Part shown: piece by piece, positions 35,435-43,290 of the stretch
How the letters are laid out: the number at the start of each line of letters is the position of its first letter
How positions within the stretch are numbered: the first letter of the stretch is position 1
Assembly: GCF_015475875.1 (NCBI RefSeq)
Contig: NZ_JADKYM010000025.1
Coordinates: 1 to 49,282 of the forward strand
DNA from: Sphingopyxis solisilvae
Lineage (GTDB): Bacteria > Pseudomonadota > Alphaproteobacteria > Sphingomonadales > Sphingomonadaceae
Direction: 5' to 3'
DNA: 49,282 nucleotides
Program-made: the position numbers and the translations under genes
Notes under the pieces: generated by a model
Databases searched by the model: none
Seen by the model: the letters and a program-made list of their open reading frames with translations, nothing else
Told to the model about the DNA's origin: nothing

Positions 35435-36643
35435 TCACGCGACCGCGCGCACCTCGGCGACAATCTTCTTTGCCGCATCACCCAGATCATTGGCCGCAAC
35501 AATCGGCAGCCCCGAATTGGCGAGGATGTCCTTGCCCTGCTGCACATTCGTGCCTTCCAAACGAACGACCAAAGGCACCGACAGATTCACTTCCTTCGCC
35601 GCCGCGACGATGCCGTCGGCGATGATGTCGCACTTCATAATGCCGCCAAAGATATTGACGAGGATGCCCTTCACCGCGGGATCCTTCAGGATGATCTTGA
35701 ACGCCGCGGTCACCTTTTCCTTGCTCGCGCCGCCGCCGACGTCGAGGAAGTTGGCGGGAAATTCGCCGTTCAGCTTGATGATGTCCATCGTCGCCATCGC
35801 AAGACCGGCACCATTGACCATGCAGCCGATGTTGCCGTCGAGCTTGATGTAGGCGAGGTCATATTCCGACGCCTCGACCTCGGCCGGGTCTTCTTCGGTC
35901 AGGTCGCGCAGCTCGGCAATGTCCTTGTGACGGAACATCGCATTGCCGTCGAAGCCGACCTTGGCGTCGAGCACCAGCAGTTCGTCGCCGTCCTTGCCTT
36001 CGCAGACCGCGAGCGGGTTGATTTCGATCTGCTCGGCATCGGTGCCGAGGAACGCGGCATAGAGTCCGGTCAGCACCTTGGCGGCCTGCTTCGCCAGATC
36101 GCCCGACAGGCCGAGCGCCGCGGCGACGCTGCGGCCGTGGTGCGGCATCAGGCCAGTGGCGGGGTCGATGGTGATCGTGTGAATCTTTTCGGGCGTGTCG
36201 TGCGCGACGGTTTCGATGTCCATCCCGCCCTCGGTCGAGGCGACGACCGCAATGCGGCTGGTGGCGCGGTCGACGAGGAGCGCGAGGTAAAATTCCTGCT
36301 TAATGTCGGCGCCGTCGGTGATGTAGAGGCGGTTGACCTGCTTGCCGGGCTCGCCCGTCTGGATCGTCACCAGCGTGTTGCCCAGCATGTCCTTGGCGTG
36401 CGCTTCGACCTCTTCGATCGACTTGGCGAGGCGGACACCGCCCTTGGCATCGGGGCCGAGTTCCTTGAACTTGCCTTTGCCGCGGCCACCGGCATGAATC
36501 TGCGACTTCACGACATACAGCGGCCCGGGCAGCTGCTTGGCCGCCGCGACGGCTTCCTCGACGCTCATCGCGGCAATGCCCTTGGGCACCGCGACGCCAA
36601 ATTTCGCGAGCAGTTCTTTCGCCTGATATTCGTGGATGTTCAT
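35435..36643 (-). CDS. sucC: Succinate-CoA ligase (ADP-forming) subunit beta
   Basis: A 402-residue SucC with the ATP-grasp fold: [56 protein letters not shown], and the C-terminal [20 protein letters not shown] plus [11 protein letters not shown]. It conserves the ATP-binding and alpha-subunit contact regions. It converts succinyl-CoA to succinate with substrate-level phosphorylation. The start is the ATG at 36643. sucD, which usually follows sucC directly, is not in the window; a small lipoprotein and a beta-lactamase-like gene lie upstream. Confidence 0.96.
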   Translation of the reverse strand: MNIHEYQAKELLAKFGVAVPKGIAAMSVEEAVAAAKQLPGPLYVVKSQIHAGGRGKGKFKELGPDAKGGVRLAKSIEEVEAHAKDMLGNTLVTIQTGEPGKQVNRLYITDGADIKQEFYLALLVDRATSRIAVVASTEGGMDIETVAHDTPEKIHTITIDPATGLMPHHGRSVAAALGLSGDLAKQAAKVLTGLYAAFLGTDAEQIEINPLAVCEGKDGDELLVLDAKVGFDGNAMFRHKDIAELRDLTEEDPAEVEASEYDLAYIKLDGNIGCMVNGAGLAMATMDIIKLNGEFPANFLDVGGGASKEKVTAAFKIILKDPAVKGILVNIFGGIMKCDIIADGIVAAAKEVNLSVPLVVRLEGTNVQQGKDILANSGLPIVAANDLGDAAKKIVAEVRAVA

Positions 36644-36746
36644 GGGGTCTGCCGGGCCTTTCGAGTCTTGGGGCGGGGAGAATTGGCGCCGCCTAAGCAC
36701 AAGTCGGCGGGCAAGGCTAGTCCCGCCGCACCCCAGTTATTCTTGC

Positions 36747-37052
36747 CTAGCGAAAAGCGCAGAGCGCCGCCGAACTGGTCGTCACGGTCAATATCTCGGG
36801 GTCTTTCAGCGCGCGGACTTTGTGCAGGAACTGGTTCAGCGACAGATCGCTGGCATTTTTGTCCTTCAGGCTGGCGAGCGAGCCCAGTCGCCGCAGTTGC
36901 AGCAGCGACAGCCGGTCGACCATGCGTTCGGCCATGCAGGCCGCGATCGGTTTCGACAGGCCGGCATTGACCAGCCCGGTGCGCAGCCGGGTTTCCGGCG
37001 TCGCACAAGCGGCGAGCGAGACGGTCAACAGTGATAGGACAGCAAGGCGCAT
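36747..37052 (-). CDS. Small lipoprotein, unknown function
   Basis: A 101-residue protein with a lipoprotein signal (MRLAVLSLLTVSLAACATPE, lipobox LAAC). The rest is helical and basic-amphipathic, with Cys at about 39 and near the C-terminus. It begins 6 bases after the beta-lactamase-like gene stop, so it is in the same transcript. I recognise no domain. Confidence 0.7.
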   Translation of the reverse strand: MRLAVLSLLTVSLAACATPETRLRTGLVNAGLSKPIAACMAERMVDRLSLLQLRRLGSLASLKDKNASDLSLNQFLHKVRALKDPEILTVTTSSAALCAFR

Positions 37053-37058
37053 CGGTGG

Positions 37059-38207
37059 TTATCTTCCGTGAAATTCGGCCACCGCGCCCGACACCGCCTG
37101 CATCAGCGCCATGCGCGACGGGATCGGCGATGTGGTCGTTCCCATCAGAACAACGATCGCATAGCGCGTTCCATCGGGCGCTGTCGCGATACCGATATTG
37201 TTATAGCCCGCTGTCATGCCGTTCAGATTTTGTCCGGTCCCGGTCTTGTGCAGAAATTTCCAGTCGGGCGGCAGCCCAGCCTTCAACCGGTTGGGGCCGC
37301 TCCGCGTCCGGCTCATCACGCCGAGCAGATATTCGGTCGATTCGGGCGACAGCAGCGCGCCGCGCGCCAGCCGCGTCAGCGCGCTGGCGATCGCGTCGGG
37401 GCTGGCACCGTCGACGGGATCGGCCAGATAACGGTCCATCGCCGCCTGCCGCGTTGCGGCGTGCAACGCCGCGCGCGCGGTTTCGAAATTGCGGCCGATC
37501 GAATAGCTTTGCTGCCAGCTGAGCCCCGCGATGCCGCTCTGGAGCTGGCGTTCGCCGGGACCGAAACGGATCGCGCCCAGGTTCTTTCTGGCCAGAAACG
37601 ACTGCACGGTCGCCGGACCGCCGATCGTCCGCAACAGGCTGTCGTTTGCGGTATTGTCGCTCTGGGTGATCGCCGTTTCGATCAGCGCGCGGACCGACAT
37701 CGTCACCGACCCCTCGCTGCGGACGCGCGCCGCCAGCGGTTGATAGAACAAGGTCAGGTCTTCGGGGCCGATGCGGACCTGTTGGTCGAGCCGCAGGCGG
37801 CCCTGGTCGACGGCATCGAGCGCCGCCATCGCCACCCACAGTTTCGAGACGCTTTGCTGCGGAAACAGCTCGCCGCCGCGCTGCGACACCGCCCATTCGC
37901 CGTCGATGCGCTGGACCGCGATGCCCGTCTTGCCGGGAAAGCCGCGCCACAGGAAATGGATGCGTTCGGCCAGCCCCGCGGGCGCGCGCCGGAATCCGGG
38001 GTCGATGGGCTCGGTCGGGCGCGATACGGCGGGTCGTGACGGCTGGCCGACCGGCACGGCGACCGACCCTGCGGGCCGCGGCGCCGTTGCCGACGGGGCA
38101 GGCGAGCGGGCAGGCGGGGCGACCGCGGCACTGCTCACGCACCCCGCCAGCACTGCTGCGCTGGCCAGGATCGCCAGAACCGGCTGACCGGAAAACCCAA
38201 ACTTCAT
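37059..38207 (-). CDS. Class A beta-lactamase-like serine hydrolase, lipoprotein
   Basis: A 382-residue protein with lipobox LAGC (Cys23), an Ala/Pro-rich linker to about residue 75, and the penicilloyl-serine hydrolase motifs in class A order. SxxK is SVSK at 119-122, SDN is at 183-185, and KTG is at 321-323. Glu219 lies 36 residues after the SDN Ser, exactly as Glu166 does after Ser130 in class A enzymes. The omega-loop motif is ERQLQ rather than ExxLN, so position 170 is Gln. About 30 extra residues sit between the omega loop and KTG. It may hydrolyse beta-lactams or act on peptidoglycan; no ampR-type regulator is adjacent. Confidence 0.8.
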   Translation of the reverse strand: MKFGFSGQPVLAILASAAVLAGCVSSAAVAPPARSPAPSATAPRPAGSVAVPVGQPSRPAVSRPTEPIDPGFRRAPAGLAERIHFLWRGFPGKTGIAVQRIDGEWAVSQRGGELFPQQSVSKLWVAMAALDAVDQGRLRLDQQVRIGPEDLTLFYQPLAARVRSEGSVTMSVRALIETAITQSDNTANDSLLRTIGGPATVQSFLARKNLGAIRFGPGERQLQSGIAGLSWQQSYSIGRNFETARAALHAATRQAAMDRYLADPVDGASPDAIASALTRLARGALLSPESTEYLLGVMSRTRSGPNRLKAGLPPDWKFLHKTGTGQNLNGMTAGYNNIGIATAPDGTRYAIVVLMGTTTSPIPSRMALMQAVSGAVAEFHGR

Positions 38208-38334
38208 GCAAACCCCGCCACCAGCAACTTGTACATAATCTTCCGCCACCTGCTCACGCAGGCGCGCCAGACGGACCAGCAATTTGCGACGAGTGATTCT
38301 TCTGGTGCGACGAGTGGCGCAACGGGCCGCAGGG

Positions 38335-39027
38335 TCAAGGCGCGGAGGTCGGACGGACCATGTCGGGGAAAAGCCGCTTCAGCGCCGCCAGTTTCGGCGC
38401 ATCCCAGCGGACGATATAGCCGTTCGACGGGTTGCGGCGCATGAAATCCTGATGATTCGCCTCGGCGCGATAAAATTGCTTGTAGCTTTCGACCGGCACG
38501 ACGATCGGCTTGTCGAAATAACGCCCCTGGCCGATCTGTGCCAGATAGGCGGTCGCGACCTGGCGCTGCGTCGCGTCGAGCGGGACGATCGCGGCGCGAT
38601 ATTGCGAACCGACGTCCGGCCCTTGGCGGTTTTTCAGCGTCGGGTCCGCGATCACCGAGAACAGGACGCGCAGCAGGGTGCCATAGCTGACCTGCGTCGG
38701 ATCATAGACGATCCGCACTGCCTCGGCATGGCCCGACTTGCCGTCGTGCGTCAGTTCATATTTTGCGGTCGCGGCGCTGCCGCCATGATAGCCCGATTCG
38801 ACCGAGATCACGCCCTTGACGCGCTCGAACACGCCCTCGACGCCCCAGAAACACCCGCCCGCGAGCACCGCGGTCGCGCGCTTGGCGTTGACCGCGGGGT
38901 CGAGCTTGGCGGGGGGCAGCTTGACGACGCTTTCGGCCTGCGCGGGGGCGGCGCACTGCGCCACGATCGACCCGGCGACCACCGCCGCCAGCAGGCGCGG
39001 GAAACGTGCGGCGCCCGACTGCGTCAC
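38335..39027 (-). CDS. msrA: Peptide methionine sulfoxide reductase MsrA, exported
   Basis: A 230-residue protein with an N-terminal signal peptide (about 11-32, RLLAAVVAGSIVAQCAAPAQ). The MsrA catalytic motif GGCFWGVEGVFERVKG has Cys59 as nucleophile, followed by GYHGGSAATAKYE and SGHAEAVRIVYDP. It reduces methionine-S-sulfoxide in proteins; the signal suggests a periplasmic repair role. The start is a GTG at 39027 that overlaps the stop of a 35-codon ORF (GTGA). No MsrB domain is fused, and the C-terminus lacks a second resolving Cys pair that I can see. Confidence 0.92.
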   Translation of the reverse strand: MTQSGAARFPRLLAAVVAGSIVAQCAAPAQAESVVKLPPAKLDPAVNAKRATAVLAGGCFWGVEGVFERVKGVISVESGYHGGSAATAKYELTHDGKSGHAEAVRIVYDPTQVSYGTLLRVLFSVIADPTLKNRQGPDVGSQYRAAIVPLDATQRQVATAYLAQIGQGRYFDKPIVVPVESYKQFYRAEANHQDFMRRNPSNGYIVRWDAPKLAALKRLFPDMVRPTSAP

Positions 39028-39131
39028 GCGGGGATCGGCAGCGCGGGCTGGTTCAGCACGATATAGGTCGCGCCAATCGCGAAACCGGCGAGCATCGACA
39101 AAAACCAGTCGGAGCGGAAAAGGTTGAGCAT
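39024..39131 (-). CDS. 35-residue membrane peptide coupled to msrA
   Basis: ATG at 39131 with a GAGG about 7 bases upstream begins MLNLFRSDWFLSMLAGFAIG and continues ATYIVLNQPALPIPA. One membrane helix (about 9-27) with a Pro-rich end. The stop overlaps the msrA GTG by 4 bases (GTGA), which strongly suggests it is translated and coupled. It is below the usual size cut-off and would be missed by many annotation programs. Function unknown. Confidence 0.55.
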   Translation of the reverse strand: MLNLFRSDWFLSMLAGFAIGATYIVLNQPALPIPA

Positions 39132-39360
39132 GGGGAGCCTCGTTTTTTATCTATCATGGTTCGCGGCCAGCGCCGCCGTGGTTACACCGACGATATGGCG
39201 CGCCCCGACCAACCGTGCAGTGATGTCCGTCACCTTACACAAGATGACTTACTTTCCGGTGAACCGGGCGCTTAACCGCCGTTCAGCTTCAAATAGACGC
39301 TGCCGCCGACATTACAAGACCGGTCGGTACAGAATTCCTATGCGGGGGACGAGTGGTGCT

Positions 39361-40572
39361 TTAACGCAGCGCGGCGCACGCCTGCTGGATGCGCACGCAC
39401 GCTTCCTTCAGTACCGCTTCCGAGGTCGCGTACGACACGCGGAACGCGGGCGAGAGGCCGAAGGCGCCGCCATGCACCGCCGCGACCTTTGCGCTGTCGA
39501 GGAAATAATCGATCAGCGCTTCGTCGCTGTCGATCAGCTTGCCGTCGGGGGTCGTCTTGCCGATGCACCCGCTGGCGTCGGGATAGACATAAAAGGCGCC
39601 ATCGGGGGTTGGGCAAGTCAGTCCGGGCGCATCGTTGAGCATCGCGACGACCATGTCGCGGCGCTTCTTGAACGCGGCGTTGCGATCGTCGAGGAATTGC
39701 TGCGGCCCGCCGAGCGCCGCGGCGGCGGCGGCCTGCGCGATCGAACAGGGGTTCGACGTCGATTGCGACTGGAGCTTGCCCATCGCCTTGATCAGCCAGG
39801 CCGGGCCGCCCGCGTAACCGATCCGCCAGCCGGTCATCGCATAGGCTTTCGAACAGCCGTTCACGGTCAGGATGCGGTCGATCAGGTCGGGACAACGCTG
39901 CGCAAAGGTCGTGAATTCGAAATCGGCGTACCAGACATGCTCGTACATATCGTCGGTCATCACCATCACATGGCCGTGGCGCCGAATGACCTCGCCCAGC
40001 GCATCGAGTTCTTCGCCCGAATAGGCAGCGCCCGACGGGTTCGACGGCGAATTGAGCATCACCCAGCGCGTTTTCGGGGTGATCGCCGCGTCGAGCTGCG
40101 CGGGGGTGATCTTGTAATTCTGCGCCGCGCTGCCCTCGATGATCACCGGCGTACCGCCCGCAAACGCCACAATGTCGGGATAGCTCACCCAATAGGGCGC
40201 AGGGATAATGACCTCGTCGCCCTTGTCGACCGTCGCGACCAGCGCATTGAACAGCGTGTGCTTGCCGCCGACATTGACCGAAATCTGGTCGAGCCCGAAA
40301 TCGAGCCCGTTGTCGCGGCGGAACTTGCCACGGATCGCTTCCTTCAGCGCCACCGTGCCGTCGACCAGCGTATATTTGGTCTGGCCCGCCCGGATCGCTT
40401 CGATCGCCGCTTCTTTGACGAAATCGGGTGTGTCGAAATCGGGCTCGCCGGCGCTCAGGCCGATCACGTCGATGCCAGCGGCTTTCAGCGCCGACACGCG
40501 CGCGGTCATCGCGAGCGTTGCCGATGGCTGGATGCGGTTGAGGGCGGCAGAGACATGGGGCTTCAGCGACAT
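39361..40572 (-). CDS. Pyridoxal-phosphate aminotransferase, aspartate type (class I)
   Basis: A 403-residue class I aminotransferase. Landmarks: LSAGEPDFDTPDFVKEAA, NVGGKHTLFNALVATV, NSPSNPSGAAYSGEELDAL, the PLP-lysine region GCSKAYAMTGWRIGYAGG, and the C-terminal FRVSYATSEAVLKEA with the substrate-carboxylate Arg. These favour the aspartate / prephenate aminotransferase subgroup Ib. The start at 40572 is the ATG preceding MSLKPHVSAALNRI. The 229 bases downstream of its stop up to the 35-residue ORF hold nothing I can assign. Confidence 0.93.
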   Translation of the reverse strand: MSLKPHVSAALNRIQPSATLAMTARVSALKAAGIDVIGLSAGEPDFDTPDFVKEAAIEAIRAGQTKYTLVDGTVALKEAIRGKFRRDNGLDFGLDQISVNVGGKHTLFNALVATVDKGDEVIIPAPYWVSYPDIVAFAGGTPVIIEGSAAQNYKITPAQLDAAITPKTRWVMLNSPSNPSGAAYSGEELDALGEVIRRHGHVMVMTDDMYEHVWYADFEFTTFAQRCPDLIDRILTVNGCSKAYAMTGWRIGYAGGPAWLIKAMGKLQSQSTSNPCSIAQAAAAAALGGPQQFLDDRNAAFKKRRDMVVAMLNDAPGLTCPTPDGAFYVYPDASGCIGKTTPDGKLIDSDEALIDYFLDSAKVAAVHGGAFGLSPAFRVSYATSEAVLKEACVRIQQACAALR

Positions 40573-40703
40573 GACGATACTTTCCGTGGCTGGCGCGGAC
40601 AGGCAGCGATTTGACAGGAAATTGTGCGGGGCCGCGCCTAAAGCCTCCGCCCCCAATTCGCAAGCGCAGCGTGGGATAAATTAGCTATTCAGCGCCAGCA
40701 AAT

Positions 40704-40772
40704 ACCGTAGCCCTGAGCTTGTCGAAGGGCGCCTGTCAGATAAGCGCCCGTCTTCAGGCTCAGGGCTACGGT
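40704..40772. repeat. Palindromic repeat with 14-bp perfect arms, CCCTGAGCTTGTCGAAGGG family
   Basis: ACCGTAGCCCTGAG at 40704-40717 and its exact inverse at 40759-40772 bracket GCTTGTCGAAGGGCGCC. The right arm ends at the TAA stop codon of the PabB-PabC gene. A strong hairpin here could also end that transcript. Confidence 0.8.
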
Positions 40773-42610
40773 TACGATGCTCGATCGCCCGCCTGGACCA
40801 GCCGCGCCGGGATCAGCCCGCGCAACGAATTGCCGATGAAGAAACCGTCCGCCAGGTCGGCCAGCCGCAGGTGCGATTCCACCGCCCGCCCCTTTTCGAT
40901 CAGTTCGGCACGCAGCACGCCGGGAAGCAGTCCGAGAGCCAGCGGCGGGGTGAGCAACTGGCCGTCGCGTTCGACAAAGACATTGCTCCAGCTGCCCTCG
41001 GTCACGAACCCCGGTGCGTCGACAAAGACGACCTCGACCGCGCCGCTGTCGCTGCGAGCCGCATCATAGGGTGCGCGCAGGCTGGTCTTGTGCGCCAGCC
41101 GGAAATCGTCCGCTGCCAGCGGCGCCGGACATACCGCCACCGGCACCGGCAGTTCGGCGAGCCGCGGCATCGGCGACACCTCGACCGCCAACGCCCCCGA
41201 CGACGCGAGCCGCATCCGCACCCGCGCGGCATGGCGCATACGAAAGGTCGCCGATTGCAGGCTGTTGCGCGCGCCGTGCCGGTCGAATGCAAAACCCAGC
41301 GCCTCGGCGCTGGCCTTCATCCGCGCCAGATGCCCCTCCAGCCGCTGGACCCCCTCAATCGGATCGAAGAACATGGTCTCGATCAGGTCGAAACGCGTCC
41401 CCGCTGCCCCCACAAACTCCCCCTTTGCCAGACATTCGCGCCATTCCTCGGCCGGCCGGCTGTCGGCGACGATTCCCGAACCCAGACCCAGCGTGGCCCG
41501 ATTCGTCCCGCCATGCAAGGCGCTGGAATCGGGAAAGATCAGCGTCCGGATAGCAACATTGAACGCCGCGTCGCCTCCGGGCTCGATAAAACCGATCGAT
41601 CCGGTGTAGAGCCCGCGCGCATCGGCTTCGAGTTCGTCGATGATCTCCATCGCCCGCACCTTGGGCGCGCCAGTGATCGAACCGCAGGGAAAGGCCGCCC
41701 GCAGGACGTCGATGGCGCCGCTGCGCGCGGGCAGGCGCGCCGTGACGTCCGAAACAAGCTGGTGGATCGTCGGAAAGCTCTCGACGCGGAACAGGTCGGG
41801 CACCGCCACCGACCCCGGCACCGCGACGCGCGACAAATCGTTGCGGATCAGGTCGACGATCATCAGATTTTCGGCGCGCTGCTTGGGATCGTCGGCCAGC
41901 GCCCGCGCCGCGGCGGCGTCCGCGGCCGCATCCGGTAGTCGCGCCGCCGTTCCCTTCATCGGCCGCGCAATGACCTCGCGCCCGCGCAGGGCAAAGAACA
42001 GCTCGGGCGACAGCGACGCGATCGCGCGCTCGCCGGTCCAGATAAAGCCGCCATATCCGGCGCGCGCCGTTTCGCGCAGCCGCGCATAGACCGCCAGCGG
42101 GTTGCCCGCCACCGGCACTTCGGCGCGAAAGGTGACATTGGCCTGATAAATGTCGCCTGCCGCAATATAGCCGAGCGCCGCCTCCACCGCCGCGATATGG
42201 TCGGCGCGTTCGACCTGCGGCGCGACATCGCCGACCCACGCCCCCGCCGGATCGGGCAACCGCTCCGCCACCTGCGCGGGGTCGATCCGCTCGACCCGTT
42301 CGAACAACCCGAACCAGCCAAGCGGCACCGTGTCCGCCGCCGCGACCGCAGTCGTTGCGCCGCGCCAGGCCGGCGCCAGGCCCTGTCCCGCCTCATAAGC
42401 CAGATATCCGGCGGCATAGAGTCCGCGCCCGGCGGCGGCCTCCAGCGCCGACAGCAAATCGGGGATGTCCGCCGCCGCCGACGCCACCAGCGTTTCGACC
42501 GGATCGACGAACAACCGCGCCGCGGCCGCCCCCCGAATACGGGCATCGTCGAGCAGGACGAACGGAGTGGCTCCCGCGTCAGCGCGCAGCAAGGTCGCGG
42601 CAGCTGCCAT
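40772..42610 (-). CDS. Aminodeoxychorismate synthase component I fused to 4-amino-4-deoxychorismate lyase
   Basis: A 612-residue fusion. The PabB-like part (about 1-390) has the chorismate-enzyme motifs GDIYQANVTFRAEVP, RPMKGTAAR with Lys219 (the PIKGT lysine diagnostic of ADC synthase), NLMIVDLIRNDLSRV, and FPCGSITGAPKVRAMEII. The PabC-like part (about 395-612) has FDLIETMFFDPIEGVQRLEG at its start, KTSLRAPYDAAR with the PLP Lys, and FVTEGSWSNVF. It makes p-aminobenzoate for folate from chorismate and ammonia or PabA-supplied glutamine. pabA is not adjacent. Confidence 0.93.
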   Translation of the reverse strand: MAAAATLLRADAGATPFVLLDDARIRGAAAARLFVDPVETLVASAAADIPDLLSALEAAAGRGLYAAGYLAYEAGQGLAPAWRGATTAVAAADTVPLGWFGLFERVERIDPAQVAERLPDPAGAWVGDVAPQVERADHIAAVEAALGYIAAGDIYQANVTFRAEVPVAGNPLAVYARLRETARAGYGGFIWTGERAIASLSPELFFALRGREVIARPMKGTAARLPDAAADAAAARALADDPKQRAENLMIVDLIRNDLSRVAVPGSVAVPDLFRVESFPTIHQLVSDVTARLPARSGAIDVLRAAFPCGSITGAPKVRAMEIIDELEADARGLYTGSIGFIEPGGDAAFNVAIRTLIFPDSSALHGGTNRATLGLGSGIVADSRPAEEWRECLAKGEFVGAAGTRFDLIETMFFDPIEGVQRLEGHLARMKASAEALGFAFDRHGARNSLQSATFRMRHAARVRMRLASSGALAVEVSPMPRLAELPVPVAVCPAPLAADDFRLAHKTSLRAPYDAARSDSGAVEVVFVDAPGFVTEGSWSNVFVERDGQLLTPPLALGLLPGVLRAELIEKGRAVESHLRLADLADGFFIGNSLRGLIPARLVQAGDRAS

Positions 42611-42640
42611 TGCCCGGGCGTCCCCCGCGCCGTGCAGGGT

Positions 42641-43177
42641 TCAGCGGTCGCGCTTCATGCGGATGGTCCGCCCGTCTTCGATCGAGGCGAAATAACTTCC
42701 CATCGACGCGGCCTTGATCTTCACCTTCTGTCCCGGCTTCGGGTCGCGCACCAAGCGGGTGGTGTCGATCTGAACCCAGACCGCACCGTCCTCCATAACC
42801 AGCGTGTATTTACCCGACCGGTCGACGCTGGCCGACCGCAGCACCGTCTCGATCTCTTTCACCTCGTCCTCGTCGCCGCCAAAAATGCCGCCCAGCTTCG
42901 GAAAGGAAAAGCCGAACAGACCCCGCCGCGCCTCGCGCGCCGTCGCGCGGTCGGTAAAGGTGATTTCACGCGCCGAATCCGCCGCCGACAATTCGGCGAC
43001 CTCGCGATCGAAACAGGCGAGGCGCGCGGCGGGATCGGCAATGTCCCGACACGCATACAGCTCCTGAATTTGCGCCGGTCGGACCGGTGCATCCTTATCT
43101 TTTGCCGCAGCCGGCGCTGCAACGACGCAGGCAAGAAGGGCAAGCGGGACGGCGACGCGCGACGACAGTTGCAACAT
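42641..43177 (-). CDS. Exported protein, unknown function
   Basis: A 178-residue protein with a signal peptide (MLQLSSRVAVPLALLACVVA). A short helical Cys motif CRDIADPAARLACFD is widespread in envelope proteins, including VasI-type accessory proteins. A C-terminal beta-rich region follows (SGKYTLVMEDGAVWVQIDTT, KPGQKVKIKAASMGSYF) that looks like a small OB or SH3-like fold. No other type VI secretion genes are nearby, so I do not assign VasI. It lies 30 bases upstream of the PabB-PabC gene and may be in its operon. Confidence 0.7.
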   Translation of the reverse strand: MLQLSSRVAVPLALLACVVAAPAAAKDKDAPVRPAQIQELYACRDIADPAARLACFDREVAELSAADSAREITFTDRATAREARRGLFGFSFPKLGGIFGGDEDEVKEIETVLRSASVDRSGKYTLVMEDGAVWVQIDTTRLVRDPKPGQKVKIKAASMGSYFASIEDGRTIRMKRDR

Positions 43178-43290
43178 GATAAAACCCCTGGCGAGAAAGA
43201 TGGCCCTGCCTAGCGGCGGCGCTCACGCGCCGCAAGCGCGGCCCGGTTGCGATGTCGGCTTACTGACCCTAGTGTCAGGAAAGCCACAGA

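Noticed and set aside
42641..43177. Type VI secretion accessory protein VasI
   Set aside because: Only the short Cys motif resembles it and no other T6SS gene is present.
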